Source: Burkholderia gladioli (GTDB lineage: Bacteria > Pseudomonadota > Gammaproteobacteria > Burkholderiales > Burkholderiaceae). Taken from it: 63,573 bases of DNA. Location: the NCBI RefSeq assembly GCF_000959725.1, contig NZ_CP009320.1, positions 1 through 63,573 of the forward strand, written 5' to 3'. Both the position numbers and the translations under genes were made by a program. The notes under the pieces were generated by a model. It was not told where the DNA came from. It ran no database searches and worked only from the letters and a program-made list of their open reading frames with translations. Shown piece after piece: positions 52,414 to 60,353 of this stretch (position 1 is its first letter; every line of letters begins with the position of its first letter).

Positions 52414-52509
52414 GATCCTCCCTGGAAGCGCCTTTGCCTCTCGCTCCCTGCTGGCTGGCGCGCGGATTCTGGGCTGTTAGCTTGCAGGAAGGGGGTCTTC
52501 GGGGTGCCG

Positions 52510-53331
52510 ATGTCGTCGCCATTGCCGCTGTCGTCGTTGATCAGTCGTCCGCCTGTGAGATCGTGGGATGATGTGCATCCGATGTTTGGCGATGCGTTTT
52601 TTTCGTTCGACGGCGTACCTCTGTTCAGAGGGGATCAGCCGTCCGATGCCTTCATGCAGCGTTGCCCGGTGTTGTTCGATGACGAGAAAATCGTCTGTGG
52701 TGATCTGATACCGGAGACGTCGTGGGGAGCCAGTTTGGCGAATCTGCTTACCGCGCGATCTTGGGAAACTGTGCGTGAGTTGATCCTCGAACGAAACCAC
52801 CTCGTCTGTCAGTGCTGTGGGGTTCAGCGAACTTCGCTCGACGTGCACGAACTGTGGTCTTACGCGTTTCCCGATCAGGATGAGATTGACCGGTGCCACG
52901 ATGGCGGCTGCTACGTGATGGGTGTTCAGAAGCTCGAAAACTTGATTTCAGTGTGCTCGGCCTGCCATCTCTGCTTTCATCTCGGCTTCGCAAATTCGTG
53001 TGGCCGTGGTAAGCAAACGTTGGCTCGGCTGCGGGCGCTGAACAACTGGTCGGTGGACGAAATTTTCCGGTATGAGCAACTGGTGTACGATCGATGGCAC
53101 GCGGCCAATGAGATCGGTTGGCAACTGGATTTCACGCGGCTCGTCCATCCGGACGGCGGATTGGAGGTCAACGGCCAGTGGGAGTTGATGCCCGGTTCCG
53201 ATCTTTTCCTTCAGCGCACGCGTTCCGGGTTGAACGATTTTCCAACCGTCCTGCTCAATACGACGTGGTGCTTTCGACACGAAACCGAGTGGCGAGCTCC
53301 GAATCCATTTCCTGAAAATTCTCACCTTTGA
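52510..53331 (+). CDS. Zinc-finger protein resembling HNH nucleases
   Basis: 273 aa. Two CxxC-type pairs surround a histidine motif: VCQCCGVQRTSLDVHELWSY and LISVCSACHLCFHLGFAN, the spacing of a zinc-bound HNH fold. The C-terminal half is unremarkable. First gene to the right of the candidate oriT, so it would enter a recipient early. Start at the ATG at 52510; GTG at 52504 is possible. Nuclease activity is inferred only. Confidence 0.6.
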   Translation: MSSPLPLSSLISRPPVRSWDDVHPMFGDAFFSFDGVPLFRGDQPSDAFMQRCPVLFDDEKIVCGDLIPETSWGASLANLLTARSWETVRELILERNHLVCQCCGVQRTSLDVHELWSYAFPDQDEIDRCHDGGCYVMGVQKLENLISVCSACHLCFHLGFANSCGRGKQTLARLRALNNWSVDEIFRYEQLVYDRWHAANEIGWQLDFTRLVHPDGGLEVNGQWELMPGSDLFLQRTRSGLNDFPTVLLNTTWCFRHETEWRAPNPFPENSHL

Positions 53332-53338
53332 GGTAATC

Positions 53339-53818
53339 ATGCCGATCGATCAATGGCTCACCAAGCGTATCGCTTTCATCAACGCCCTGAAGGCTCCGAC
53401 TGAATCACAGCGGATGCTGGTCGAACTTGCCGGTATTGCGGAACCGACCAAACAGGAATCGCGCGATCTCGACGCATTGGTCAAGCTGGAGAAGTTGAAC
53501 GAGCGGGCCGAAGAGGCAAAGGTGGCAGCGCTCAAGGTGGTGGCAGAGCGGAAGGAAGCCGCTCGCAAGGCCCGCACCCGCCAGTTGATCGAACTCGGCG
53601 GGATTGTCGAAATGCTCGATTTCCCGGTGGATCGTGGCACGCTGTGCGGCGCGTTGCTGTGGGCGCTCGATCAGGCCAAGGCCGACCCTTCCGCGCTCAA
53701 GCAACTCAAAACGCGTGGCGACACGTTCATTGCCGACCGCGAAGCGGCGAATAAATCCAGTGGCAGCAATGGCGGGCAAGTTGCCGATGAGCGCCTTCCG
53801 GAAAATGTCGCTGGCTAA
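53339..53818 (+). CDS. traD: TraD-family conjugal transfer protein (relaxosome accessory)
   Basis: 159 aa. Coiled-coil N-terminal half (EKLNERAEEAKVAALKVVAERKEAARKA) and the segment RTRQLIELGGIVEMLDFPVDRGTLCGALLWALD, the signature of the small TraD family found next to TraA relaxases on Ti-type plasmids. Not the VirD4-like TraD. GAGG precedes the ATG. Confidence 0.78.
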   Translation: MPIDQWLTKRIAFINALKAPTESQRMLVELAGIAEPTKQESRDLDALVKLEKLNERAEEAKVAALKVVAERKEAARKARTRQLIELGGIVEMLDFPVDRGTLCGALLWALDQAKADPSALKQLKTRGDTFIADREAANKSSGSNGGQVADERLPENVAG

Positions 53819-53847
53819 CGCCATTCGATATCGCAGAGAGAACGCCC

Positions 53848-54324
53848 GTGGCTAGATCGTCGCCGCCGTTTTCGCGGATTCGACAAGCGGCATCGGCACG
53901 CAAAAGCAAGCGTTGGTGGTCGCCCATGACCCGGCGCGACGCCGACGATCTGTCGATCCGCTATCACGCGTCGCTCGCCGCTTTGCGCAATCGGCAGGGA
54001 ACGCATGAGCACCTGCGTACCTTGCTGGTCATGATCGTGCTGACCGGGTTCATTGGCGACGCCTACGTTTCTCCCATTCGGCCCGAAGTGCTCATCGCCG
54101 CCGAACAGGCGATCATCGCGGCAATCGATCACGGGCAGGACAGAAGCGAATGGGCGCTCGATGCCGATGCGGTCGAACTGTGCGCCGCCATCCTCACGCA
54201 TCACGATCACCAACTGCGCACCGCGCCGATTGCCGCGATCAACAGCGCGAAGGAGCGACTGGATCGGCTCATTGCCGACCAGAGCTATCATTCCGTCCAA
54301 CCTATCTGGCAGCAGCGGAAATGA
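53848..54324 (+). CDS. Hypothetical protein, 158 aa
   Basis: GTG start. Basic N-terminus (RQAASARKSKRWWSP), then helices (LRNRQGTHEHLRTLLVMIVLTGFIGDAY, PEVLIAAEQAIIAAIDHG). It lies in the mobilisation cluster and overlaps the next start by four bases. Not recognised. Confidence 0.65.
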   Translation: MARSSPPFSRIRQAASARKSKRWWSPMTRRDADDLSIRYHASLAALRNRQGTHEHLRTLLVMIVLTGFIGDAYVSPIRPEVLIAAEQAIIAAIDHGQDRSEWALDADAVELCAAILTHHDHQLRTAPIAAINSAKERLDRLIADQSYHSVQPIWQQRK

Positions 54325-54581
54325 ATTTACTCAAGCGACGCGTCGCCGCGACCGACGACAAAGTGAAGGAATTCAAGGAAGCGCGCAAGGTCGCCGCTAA
54401 GGCCCAGCGTCAGCAGGTCAAGCAAACGCGCGCGGATCGCGAGCGGCGGATTGTTCTGGTCGGTGAGGCCGTGCTTCGCCGTGTCGAACTGGGGGAATGG
54501 GACGACGCGGATTTCCGCGCGATGATGGATGAGGCGTTGTCCCGGCCAGCAGACCGGGCGCTGTTCGACCTGGACGACTAG
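54321..54581 (+). CDS. Small charged helical protein, 86 aa
   Basis: ATGA overlap with the previous gene. Lys/Arg/Ala-rich helix (DDKVKEFKEARKVAAKAQRQQVKQTRADRERR) then an acidic end (WDDADFRAMMDEALSRPADRALFDLDD). Probably a relaxosome accessory or DNA-binding helper; inference from composition and position. It converges with the antitoxin gene with a 4-base overlap. Confidence 0.6.
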   Translation: MNLLKRRVAATDDKVKEFKEARKVAAKAQRQQVKQTRADRERRIVLVGEAVLRRVELGEWDDADFRAMMDEALSRPADRALFDLDD

Positions 54582-54874
54582 GCTTGACGTTGTGTTGGCG
54601 TGACAGTGAGGTTGAGGCCGAGCGCTCGAACAACGCTCAGGATCGTTGCGAACTCGGGATTGCCACGTTCGTCCAGCGCCTTGTACAAGCTTTGTCGGCC
54701 AACGCCTGCCGCTAGAGCGACCTGAGCCATGCCCCGCGCTCGGGCAACCGTTCCGATCGCTTCTTGGATGTCGGCCGAGTCTCCGGATTCAAACGACTCG
54801 CGGAGATATTCCGTTTGCGCCTCGGGCGAGTCGAGATAATCCGCTGGGTCGAATGGTGTCGTCTTGATTGCCAT
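54578..54874 (-). CDS. HigA-type antitoxin
   Basis: 98 aa, ATG at 54874 with GGAGG upstream. N-terminal toxin-binding part (PFDPADYLDSPEAQTEYLRES) and helix-turn-helix (GMAQVALAAGVGRQSLYKALDERGNPEFATILSVVRALG), the form of putative addiction-module antidotes. The toxin gene ends three bases before it. Confidence 0.85.
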   Translation of the reverse strand: MAIKTTPFDPADYLDSPEAQTEYLRESFESGDSADIQEAIGTVARARGMAQVALAAGVGRQSLYKALDERGNPEFATILSVVRALGLNLTVTPTQRQA

Positions 54875-54876
54875 AG

Positions 54877-55170
54877 TCATTCCTCCAATTCGGACGCAAG
54901 CGCCCATGCTCGTTGAATATCTCTTTGCTGAGTGGATTTATCGCCGCCGCACAGCAGCACAATGATCGTGGAACCACGCTGCGCGAAATACACCCTGTAT
55001 CCTGGCCCTGTATGAACCCGTAACTCGCTAACACCAGCGCCGACCGACTTGACATCGCCATACTGCCCGTGGGCGAGTCGTTGAATCCGTTTGGCGATTT
55101 GCGCACGCGCGATGTGGTCGCGCAATCCGCGCAGCCACTTCGCAAAATCGTCTGTCTGTTCGATTACCAT
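54877..55170 (-). CDS. HigB/RelE-type toxin
   Basis: 97-aa RelE/ParE-superfamily protein of the Gp49-like class: FAKWLRGLRDHIARAQIAKRIQRLAHGQYGD, VSELRVHTGPGYRVYFAQRGSTIIVLLCGGDK. Such toxins cleave mRNA on the ribosome. Toxin-first order is typical of this class. The pair would stabilise the plasmid. Confidence 0.86.
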   Translation of the reverse strand: MVIEQTDDFAKWLRGLRDHIARAQIAKRIQRLAHGQYGDVKSVGAGVSELRVHTGPGYRVYFAQRGSTIIVLLCGGDKSTQQRDIQRAWALASELEE

Positions 55171-55177
55171 GTCTCAT

Positions 55178-55195
55178 TGTCTCCCATGGGAGACA
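55178..55195. promoter_or_regulatory. Toxin-antitoxin operator
   Basis: TGTCTCCCATGGGAGACA, a perfect 18-base palindrome, starts 8 bases before the toxin start codon. The antitoxin's helix-turn-helix is the likely ligand. Confidence 0.65.
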
Positions 55196-55244
55196 TGGGT
55201 GTCAAGTAAAAACCGCCCGGATTTGCATCCAGGCGGCCCCTCTG

Positions 55245-57275
55245 TTACTCGGCGTCTGTTTCCATTTCCTCAAGGTCTGCCGATTCAGTCTCTTCCGGAT
55301 TGTCCCCAAGGTCGTCATTCTGCATGCTCTCGCTCAGGTCGCGATGGCGCAGCGGCTCGGGCAACCAGCCCGTTTCTGATACCGCGCGCTCGGCGGCGGC
55401 AATCAGTTCCTGCTTTTTCAGCTTCTCCAGCGGCGCGGCCGTCTCGGCTGACGTGGCTTCTTTCACCACGTCGAGGATTCGGGCCTTCGGTACGTGCTGG
55501 AAATAGCTAGCGGCCGTCGCCTTCCAGTAGACCCGATAGTCCACGTTCAGCGCTTGCGCTACGCGCTCGATGTTGTGCGGCCGATCGAAGCTAGTGATGC
55601 TATCCACCGTGCCCGCCACGCAGAAGGCGAACAAGTCGCGCAGCGTCTCGCCGTCCTGGCCGAGCAGCCAGCCGAACAAGTCGCCTTTCGCTTCCCCATC
55701 GATGCGCTTTTGCCAATACTTCGTGCGCTCGGCGTAAGCCTTCCATGCCGGGCTGTCGGTCATGTCGTCGGCCGCGCCCGCCATCTTCTCGGCGGAATGG
55801 ATCGAAACGATGTTGAGCATATCTCGGGTGTCCCGACCGAAATGCCCCGGCAGCGCGGCCGGCACCATCCTGGCCAGCAGCGTCACCAAGGCGATTTCCG
55901 GCCGACGGCTCAATTCGTGCCGAAGGATGGCCGTGCGATGCGCGGTAAGGCGTTCGCATAGGCTTTCGCTGTGCAGCGGCTTTTGGCGCTCCGGCTGCTG
56001 CGCGGCGCGGCGCAATGCCGGCGGTGCTTCATCGCCTAGCGCCTTGCCTGCCGTTTTCAAGTTCGAGCGCTTCACCAGCCCATATTCGCGCGCCAGGTCG
56101 CCGCTTTGCGACAGGCTCACCAGCACGCCCGACACGGCTTTTTGCTCCGGCGACCAACCCTCGAAACGTTCGTCGTAGCGTTCTACGGCTTCCTCGGCCT
56201 CCTGCAAGGCCTGTTCTAGCGCGTCGGTGTCGATATCTTCGTCGTCGCTTTCCATTGCCTCGTTCAGCGCATCGCTTGCCTTTGTGGCTCGCTCGGCAAG
56301 CTCGGCGCGCTCCTTCTTCTCGGCCTTGGTCGGCTTCCGACGAGTCGCCGGCAGTCTGGTGCATGCATACAGTGTTTTGTGATCCAGATCCGGGTTCGCC
56401 TCGACCCAGGACCAGCCATCGGCGCGCAGCGCGTCGGCCGCTTGTTCCAGCTTCGCGCGCCCGAGCTCGTGCAACAACTCGACATTGATCAGGTAGCCTG
56501 CGCCGTCTTCCGCGAACAGGTCGCGGCGCACGTCGCCGCCGGCGGCCTCGTAGTCTTGCAGACCGACGAATCGCGCCATCCGGCTCGCGCTCGACACTTC
56601 CTCGCTCGTGATGATTGTGCGGAGATTTTGAGCAGTTCGGCCCCACTCCGGGCCGGCTTTTGCCCGCGTCCAGATCCGCTCTTGCTCGGCAGGGTCCGGG
56701 CACAGAGCCAGCGCTTGCAACTGGCCCAGGTCGATTTCGTCGTTGCGGAAGGCTTCGAACAGGACCGGGGACAGGTGGACCAGTTTCAAGCGGCGTTGAA
56801 CCGTCAACACGGAAATCGAAAACACCTCGGCGATATGCTCGATCGTGCGCCCCTCGGCGTGCAGGTCGCGGATCGCCTCGCAGACGTCGGCAAGGTGCAT
56901 TTCCTCGCGCTCGGTGTTCTCCATCAGTGACATTAACCGGGCTTCGCCGTCCGTGACGATCACGACATTGATTGGTGCCTCGGCCGAGGCTTCGCCCAGG
57001 TCGACCAGGAGCCCGTAGCCGGCTTTGCGTCGACGGCCTGCGGCCACCCCATAGCTGACCTTGTTTCCGCGTTTGGCCTTCACCTCATGCACGATCAAGT
57101 TTTGCAGGATGCCGCCAGCGCTGCGGATCGCCTGAGCCATCCCTTCGACGTTCTGCGGCTCGCGCCGGCGCACGTTAAACGGCGACTCGACAAGCGCGGA
57201 GAAAGGCACGGTGGTTGCAGTGCGACTGCCGATGATTTGCTCGACTACGGCTTGCTGCTTCTGGTTCTCACTCAA
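55245..57275 (-). CDS. YubM-like ParB-domain leading-region protein
   Basis: 676 aa from a TTG at 57275 with AGGAG seven bases upstream. ParB-like N-terminus: VPFSALVESPFNVRR, AAGRRRKAGY (GRRR in place of GERR, about 80-83), ENTEREEMH, then a helix-turn-helix (TIEHIAEVFSISVLTVQRRLKLVHL). A long acidic and helical C-terminal half follows. This size and layout match the ParB-family proteins of F-type leading regions rather than true partition ParB, which is separately present at 10375. Divergent from klcA. Confidence 0.8.
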   Translation of the reverse strand: MSENQKQQAVVEQIIGSRTATTVPFSALVESPFNVRRREPQNVEGMAQAIRSAGGILQNLIVHEVKAKRGNKVSYGVAAGRRRKAGYGLLVDLGEASAEAPINVVIVTDGEARLMSLMENTEREEMHLADVCEAIRDLHAEGRTIEHIAEVFSISVLTVQRRLKLVHLSPVLFEAFRNDEIDLGQLQALALCPDPAEQERIWTRAKAGPEWGRTAQNLRTIITSEEVSSASRMARFVGLQDYEAAGGDVRRDLFAEDGAGYLINVELLHELGRAKLEQAADALRADGWSWVEANPDLDHKTLYACTRLPATRRKPTKAEKKERAELAERATKASDALNEAMESDDEDIDTDALEQALQEAEEAVERYDERFEGWSPEQKAVSGVLVSLSQSGDLAREYGLVKRSNLKTAGKALGDEAPPALRRAAQQPERQKPLHSESLCERLTAHRTAILRHELSRRPEIALVTLLARMVPAALPGHFGRDTRDMLNIVSIHSAEKMAGAADDMTDSPAWKAYAERTKYWQKRIDGEAKGDLFGWLLGQDGETLRDLFAFCVAGTVDSITSFDRPHNIERVAQALNVDYRVYWKATAASYFQHVPKARILDVVKEATSAETAAPLEKLKKQELIAAAERAVSETGWLPEPLRHRDLSESMQNDDLGDNPEETESADLEEMETDAE

Positions 57276-57315
57276 GATAACGCTCCTGAAAGCGGCCAAG
57301 CGGGTGCTCGGCCAT
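57268..57315 (-). CDS. Possible 15-codon leader peptide
   Basis: ATG at 57315 reads MAEHPLGRFQERYLE and stops inside the start of the YubM-like gene. With a start site seven bases after the -10, translation would be leaderless. Its first 11 residues equal those of the mirror-image leader at 57395. May be coincidental to the inverted repeat. Confidence 0.3.
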   Translation of the reverse strand: MAEHPLGRFQERYLE

Positions 57316-57321
57316 GACTAT

Positions 57322-57350
57322 ATAATATGCCTTTAAGGCCGAAAAGGCAA
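57322..57350 (-). promoter_or_regulatory. Leftward promoter of the YubM-like gene
   Basis: TTGCCT (57350-57345), 17-base spacer, TATTAT (57327-57322). GCCTTAAAGGC fills the end of the spacer, an operator-like near-palindrome. Confidence 0.65.
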
Positions 57351-57359
57351 GAAAATGAG

Positions 57360-57388
57360 TTGTCTTTAGTGCCTTAAAGGCATATACT
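57360..57388 (+). promoter_or_regulatory. Rightward klcA promoter
   Basis: TTGTCT (57360-57365), 17-base spacer, TATACT (57383-57388), with the same GCCTTAAAGGC in the spacer as the divergent promoter. Confidence 0.65.
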
Positions 57389-57394
57389 TCTTTC

Positions 57395-57430
57395 ATGGCC
57401 GAGCACCCGCTTGGCCGCTTTCAGGAGTAA
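57395..57430 (+). CDS. Possible 11-codon leader peptide
   Basis: ATG at 57395, seven bases after the -10, reads MAEHPLGRFQE and stops with TAA over the klcA ribosome site. Counterpart of the leader at 57315. Confidence 0.3.
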   Translation: MAEHPLGRFQE

Positions 57431-57434
57431 CGCC

Positions 57435-57845
57435 GTGGATCAAGCCGAAGCAATCATCAAGTCATCGTTGGTCATCGATGAGCAACGTATGGAGTTTCTT
57501 CCTAAGCATTTTGGCCGTGCATTTCTAATTGGCGAGCAATTGTTGTACAAATGGGCGGGTGTGCTTTCGACGGAATATCACGGCGGTCTCTGGTTGTTCT
57601 TCGAACTGGACAACGGTGGCTTTTATGCTGCCCCGGCGGGTGACGGCAAGCTGTACGTCCAATGGCACCTGAACAGCTATGAAGGGCACCTCGGCGCCGA
57701 GGCGTTCGGTATCGTCGTAACGCTGTACGTGCTTTGCTTTCTGGCAGAGAAAGAGGGTGAAAAGTTCGCGCAGGCATATCACGCGCTGCGGGCGTTCGCC
57801 CTTCAACATCCGGAGTGGCGTGAAATTTACCGCGCAATTGACTGA
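57435..57845 (+). CDS. klcA: KlcA/ArdB antirestriction protein
   Basis: 136 aa, GTG at 57435 with AGGAG upstream. The sequence follows the family: QRMEFLPKHFGRAFLIGEQLLY, GGLWLFFELDNGGFYAAP, NSYEGHLGAEAFGIVVTLY, YHALRAFALQHPEWREIYRAID. KlcA/ArdB proteins inhibit type I restriction and are common in leading regions, where they shield incoming DNA. An upstream TTG frame extension is not needed. Confidence 0.92.
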   Translation: MDQAEAIIKSSLVIDEQRMEFLPKHFGRAFLIGEQLLYKWAGVLSTEYHGGLWLFFELDNGGFYAAPAGDGKLYVQWHLNSYEGHLGAEAFGIVVTLYVLCFLAEKEGEKFAQAYHALRAFALQHPEWREIYRAID

Positions 57846-57855
57846 GGGGAGTTCG

Positions 57856-58047
57856 ATGCAAACGCAACGATATAAAGTAACGGTTCGGTGCCTCGAATTC
57901 CCGGTGCCGGTAGATTGCTACGTGCCGGCCGGTTCGTCGGCTCATGCTCGGATCGTGGCTGACGAATGCGCGACGCGCAACGGCCTGCAAGCGGTGACGG
58001 TGCTGGATGTCGGGCCGGACGATCGGCCAGTCGAAGCCCGTTCATAA
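57856..58047 (+). CDS. Small hypothetical protein after klcA
   Basis: 63 aa, ATG behind GGGGAG, 10 bases after klcA. Beta-rich start (RYKVTVRCLEFPVPVDCYVPAG) and a helix. Probably in the klcA operon. Not recognised. Confidence 0.65.
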   Translation: MQTQRYKVTVRCLEFPVPVDCYVPAGSSAHARIVADECATRNGLQAVTVLDVGPDDRPVEARS

Positions 58048-58102
58048 TCGGCTCAATTCCATTTGAATAGGCGCTCCGGTCGCAAGGCCGGGGCGAATTA
58101 GC

Positions 58103-58315
58103 ATGAACTACACTCTGACGGACATGGAGCGAGCCATTAACTACTGGCGTAACCGCTTTCCATCGGCCGATGGCGTCAGTATTTGCAGGCAGGTGAGCAT
58201 CCTGGCCGAACCCTATACGCAGATGTTTATTGCGCGACAAGACATCATTGCGGATTCGGAGTTAGCGGCCGAGCAGGTGGAAGCCCTGCAAACCGCGCTG
58301 ACGGCGCTGGGGTAG
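58103..58315 (+). CDS. DUF3717-like protein
   Basis: 70 aa: LTDMERAINYWRNRFPSADGVSICRQVSILAEPYTQMFIARQDIIA fits the DUF3717 pattern (IE.AINYWR ... LAE.Y). Function unknown; the family is mostly from Burkholderiales. Confidence 0.7.
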   Translation: MNYTLTDMERAINYWRNRFPSADGVSICRQVSILAEPYTQMFIARQDIIADSELAAEQVEALQTALTALG

Positions 58316-58692
58316 CACGGACGAATGCGATAATGGGGGCGCACCGCCCCTATCGCCCGCTGTGGCCTGCTAGTCGCGTGCACCTCGGGGCGACCTCCCT
58401 TCTTGCTAGCCGGGGTTGTGCGAGCCGAGATGGTCTCGCGCGCGCCGCGCGCCCGGATTGAGGGGCACGGGGACCCATGCCGGCTGAGTCCGGCATGGGG
58501 AGAGCCCCGACCCGGAGCGCAGCGCAGGGGCAATCCGGTGAGGCTGTGGGTCATCGGTGGGTGGTGTGGTCAAGCCTGGAATGGAATCGCTACGCGAATC
58601 CATTCCAGGCGTGATTCCCCCAGCGCAAAGCGCTGGGGGCTGGATACCTTTGTCGGGAAGAGCCGGCAAAACAGACTCTGATGGAGAAACCA
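58316..58692. other. Hairpin-rich non-coding interval
   Basis: No credible gene. Three strong stems: CCCATGCCGG / CCGGCATGGG (58474-58499), a 16-base stem with one mismatch starting GCCTGGAATGG (58574-58610), and CCCCCAGCGC-AAA-GCGCTGGGGG (58617-58639). The last lies 54 bases before the next gene. A single-strand initiation site or regulatory leader is possible. Confidence 0.5.
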
Positions 58693-58965
58693 ATGGAAAA
58701 GCATTTGTTAGAAATCCGGCGAGAATGTCTGCAGCCCGCAACTTACTGGATTAGGCCAAGGGGCGCGGAAGTCCAAGAAGTTCTTCGCAGGGCTAATTTA
58801 AGCCCTCCTGAAGCGGCAGCCTACTTAGGTGTTGCCACAGCGAGCCGCGGGAGACAGGTTCGGAAGTGGATGTCAGAAGAGGCGCCAATTACCTACGCCG
58901 CGTGGGCCTTGCTCTGCGATGCGGCGGGATTCGTGCCATTCTGGCGTCTTGACCACGACAAGTGA
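58693..58965 (+). CDS. Small helix-turn-helix protein
   Basis: 90 aa; ATG at 58693 has GGAG upstream. The segment NLSPPEAAAYLGVATASRGRQVRKWMSEEAPITYAAWALLCDAAG reads as a Cro/XRE-like DNA-binding domain. A local regulator, perhaps of the leading-region genes. Confidence 0.65.
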   Translation: MEKHLLEIRRECLQPATYWIRPRGAEVQEVLRRANLSPPEAAAYLGVATASRGRQVRKWMSEEAPITYAAWALLCDAAGFVPFWRLDHDK

Positions 58966-58996
58966 TAGCCGGTCGCTCGCGGCGGCCGGCTATCAC
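58962..58996. terminator. Hairpin between convergent genes
   Basis: GTGATAGCCGG and CCGGCTATCAC, perfect 11-base arms with a 13-base loop, directly overlap the stop of the helix-turn-helix gene and lie beyond the umuC stop. There is no T tract, so termination is probable but not certain. Confidence 0.5.
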
Positions 58997-59069
58997 CTCG
59001 CGCGCAGCGCTCCGGCCGATCCCTCTCGCCGTGCCTCGATGCGGAGGTGTTCTCGCGGGATCTATTCGA

Positions 59070-60353
59070 TTACATGTCCGCGCGAGCGTGCACGATTGGC
59101 AGCGCTGACCAATCGGTCGTATACGCCGGCGTGCGATGAGTTTGTTTCATCTCCCAGGCCTGCCGCGTCTCTGTCCGGCCGATGCGTATCGTGCCGCTCC
59201 CGTAACGCGCATTGATGCCGTCGATGGTGGCCATCAAGCGATGTCGGCTCTCATCGTTTTCGACGAAGAGATCGCGCTGCTGTCGTCCTCCTCGAACGAG
59301 ATCGAACAGCATCACCCCCGCCTTGGCGTAGCGAAATCCCGGCCGGAAAAGGTGGCGCAGCGCAAGGGTTGCCACCTTCAGCAGCGTGATCGTGTCGTCC
59401 GTCGGCATGACGAGCGGAACCACGAGCGAATTGCTGTATTGCCGTTGCTGTGTGCGGAACGGATTAGTTCGAATGAACACTTGCAGCTGCGCGGCGAGCA
59501 GCTGCTGACCACGCAAGCGCTCGGCCGCCTTCGCGACGAATTCAGTGATACCTTCCACCAAGCCCTCGAGCTGCGTTACCTCGGCACCGAAGCTGCGGGA
59601 ACACACGATCTGTTGGCGCGCAGCGATGTCGTCCAGGTCCAGGCAGGCCTCTCCGTTAAGTTCGCGCACGGTTCGCTCGAGGACAACGGAAAAGCGCCGG
59701 CGAATGAGATCCGCGGGCGCTCGCCTCAGTTGCCCCACTGTACCGATCCGCATGGCGCGCAGTTGCGACGCCAGGCGTCGGCCGACGCCCCATACTTCCT
59801 CGACGTCGATTGCATCCACCAGCTGCTCGCGCTGAGCTGCGGGCAGCGCAGTGAGGTCACACACGCCGACGGCTTGGCCGCCCAATGATTTCTTGGCCAC
59901 GTGGTTGGCCAGCTTCGCCAGCGTCTTGCTTGGGCCGATGCCGACACAGGTAGGAAGGCCAATCCACCGGTCGACCTGCTCGCGCATGCGCACACTGATG
60001 TTAACGACGGGCTCGGCCAGGTCCGTGAAATCCAGGAAAGATTCGTCGATGCTGTAGATCTCCTGCCGCGGTGCGTACTGCGCCAGAATGTCCATCATGC
60101 GCTGGCTCATGTCTGCATAGAGCGGATAGTTTGAGCTGAGCGCGACGAGGCCTGCCTCGCGCACCAGGTGCCGGATCTCGAAAAACGGTTGGCCCATTTT
60201 CACGCCAAGGCTTTTCGCTTCATTCGATCGCGCGACAGCGCAGCCGTCGTTGTTCGACAGGACGATGAGCGGCCGGCCGACCAGGTCAGGACGAAACACG
60301 CGCTCGCACGAGCAGTAGAAATTGTTTGCGTCGACGAGCGCCAGGCGCCTCAT
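59070..60353 (-). CDS. umuC: UmuC-type Y-family DNA polymerase
   Basis: 427 aa. LVDANNFYCSCERVFRPDL (N-terminal catalytic Asp), IYSIDESFLDF (catalytic Asp-Glu), GPSKTLAKLANHVAKK, and a C-terminal little-finger and beta-clamp region. Full length. It performs error-prone translesion synthesis with UmuD'. ATGA overlap with umuD upstream. Confidence 0.95.
   Translation of the reverse strand: MRRLALVDANNFYCSCERVFRPDLVGRPLIVLSNNDGCAVARSNEAKSLGVKMGQPFFEIRHLVREAGLVALSSNYPLYADMSQRMMDILAQYAPRQEIYSIDESFLDFTDLAEPVVNISVRMREQVDRWIGLPTCVGIGPSKTLAKLANHVAKKSLGGQAVGVCDLTALPAAQREQLVDAIDVEEVWGVGRRLASQLRAMRIGTVGQLRRAPADLIRRRFSVVLERTVRELNGEACLDLDDIAARQQIVCSRSFGAEVTQLEGLVEGITEFVAKAAERLRGQQLLAAQLQVFIRTNPFRTQQRQYSNSLVVPLVMPTDDTITLLKVATLALRHLFRPGFRYAKAGVMLFDLVRGGRQQRDLFVENDESRHRLMATIDGINARYGSGTIRIGRTETRQAWEMKQTHRTPAYTTDWSALPIVHARADM

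Larger units (their letters stand above)
57283..57427. repeat. Mirror-image leaders: perfect 35-base inverted repeat
   Basis: Arms 57283-57317 and 57393-57427 are exact reverse complements. An inner exact 15-base pair, ATATGCCTTTAAGGC (57325-57339) and its complement (57371-57385), lies within. Both divergent genes therefore have the same -10 region, leader and ribosome site. As single strand the region would fold into a long hairpin. Confidence 0.85.
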
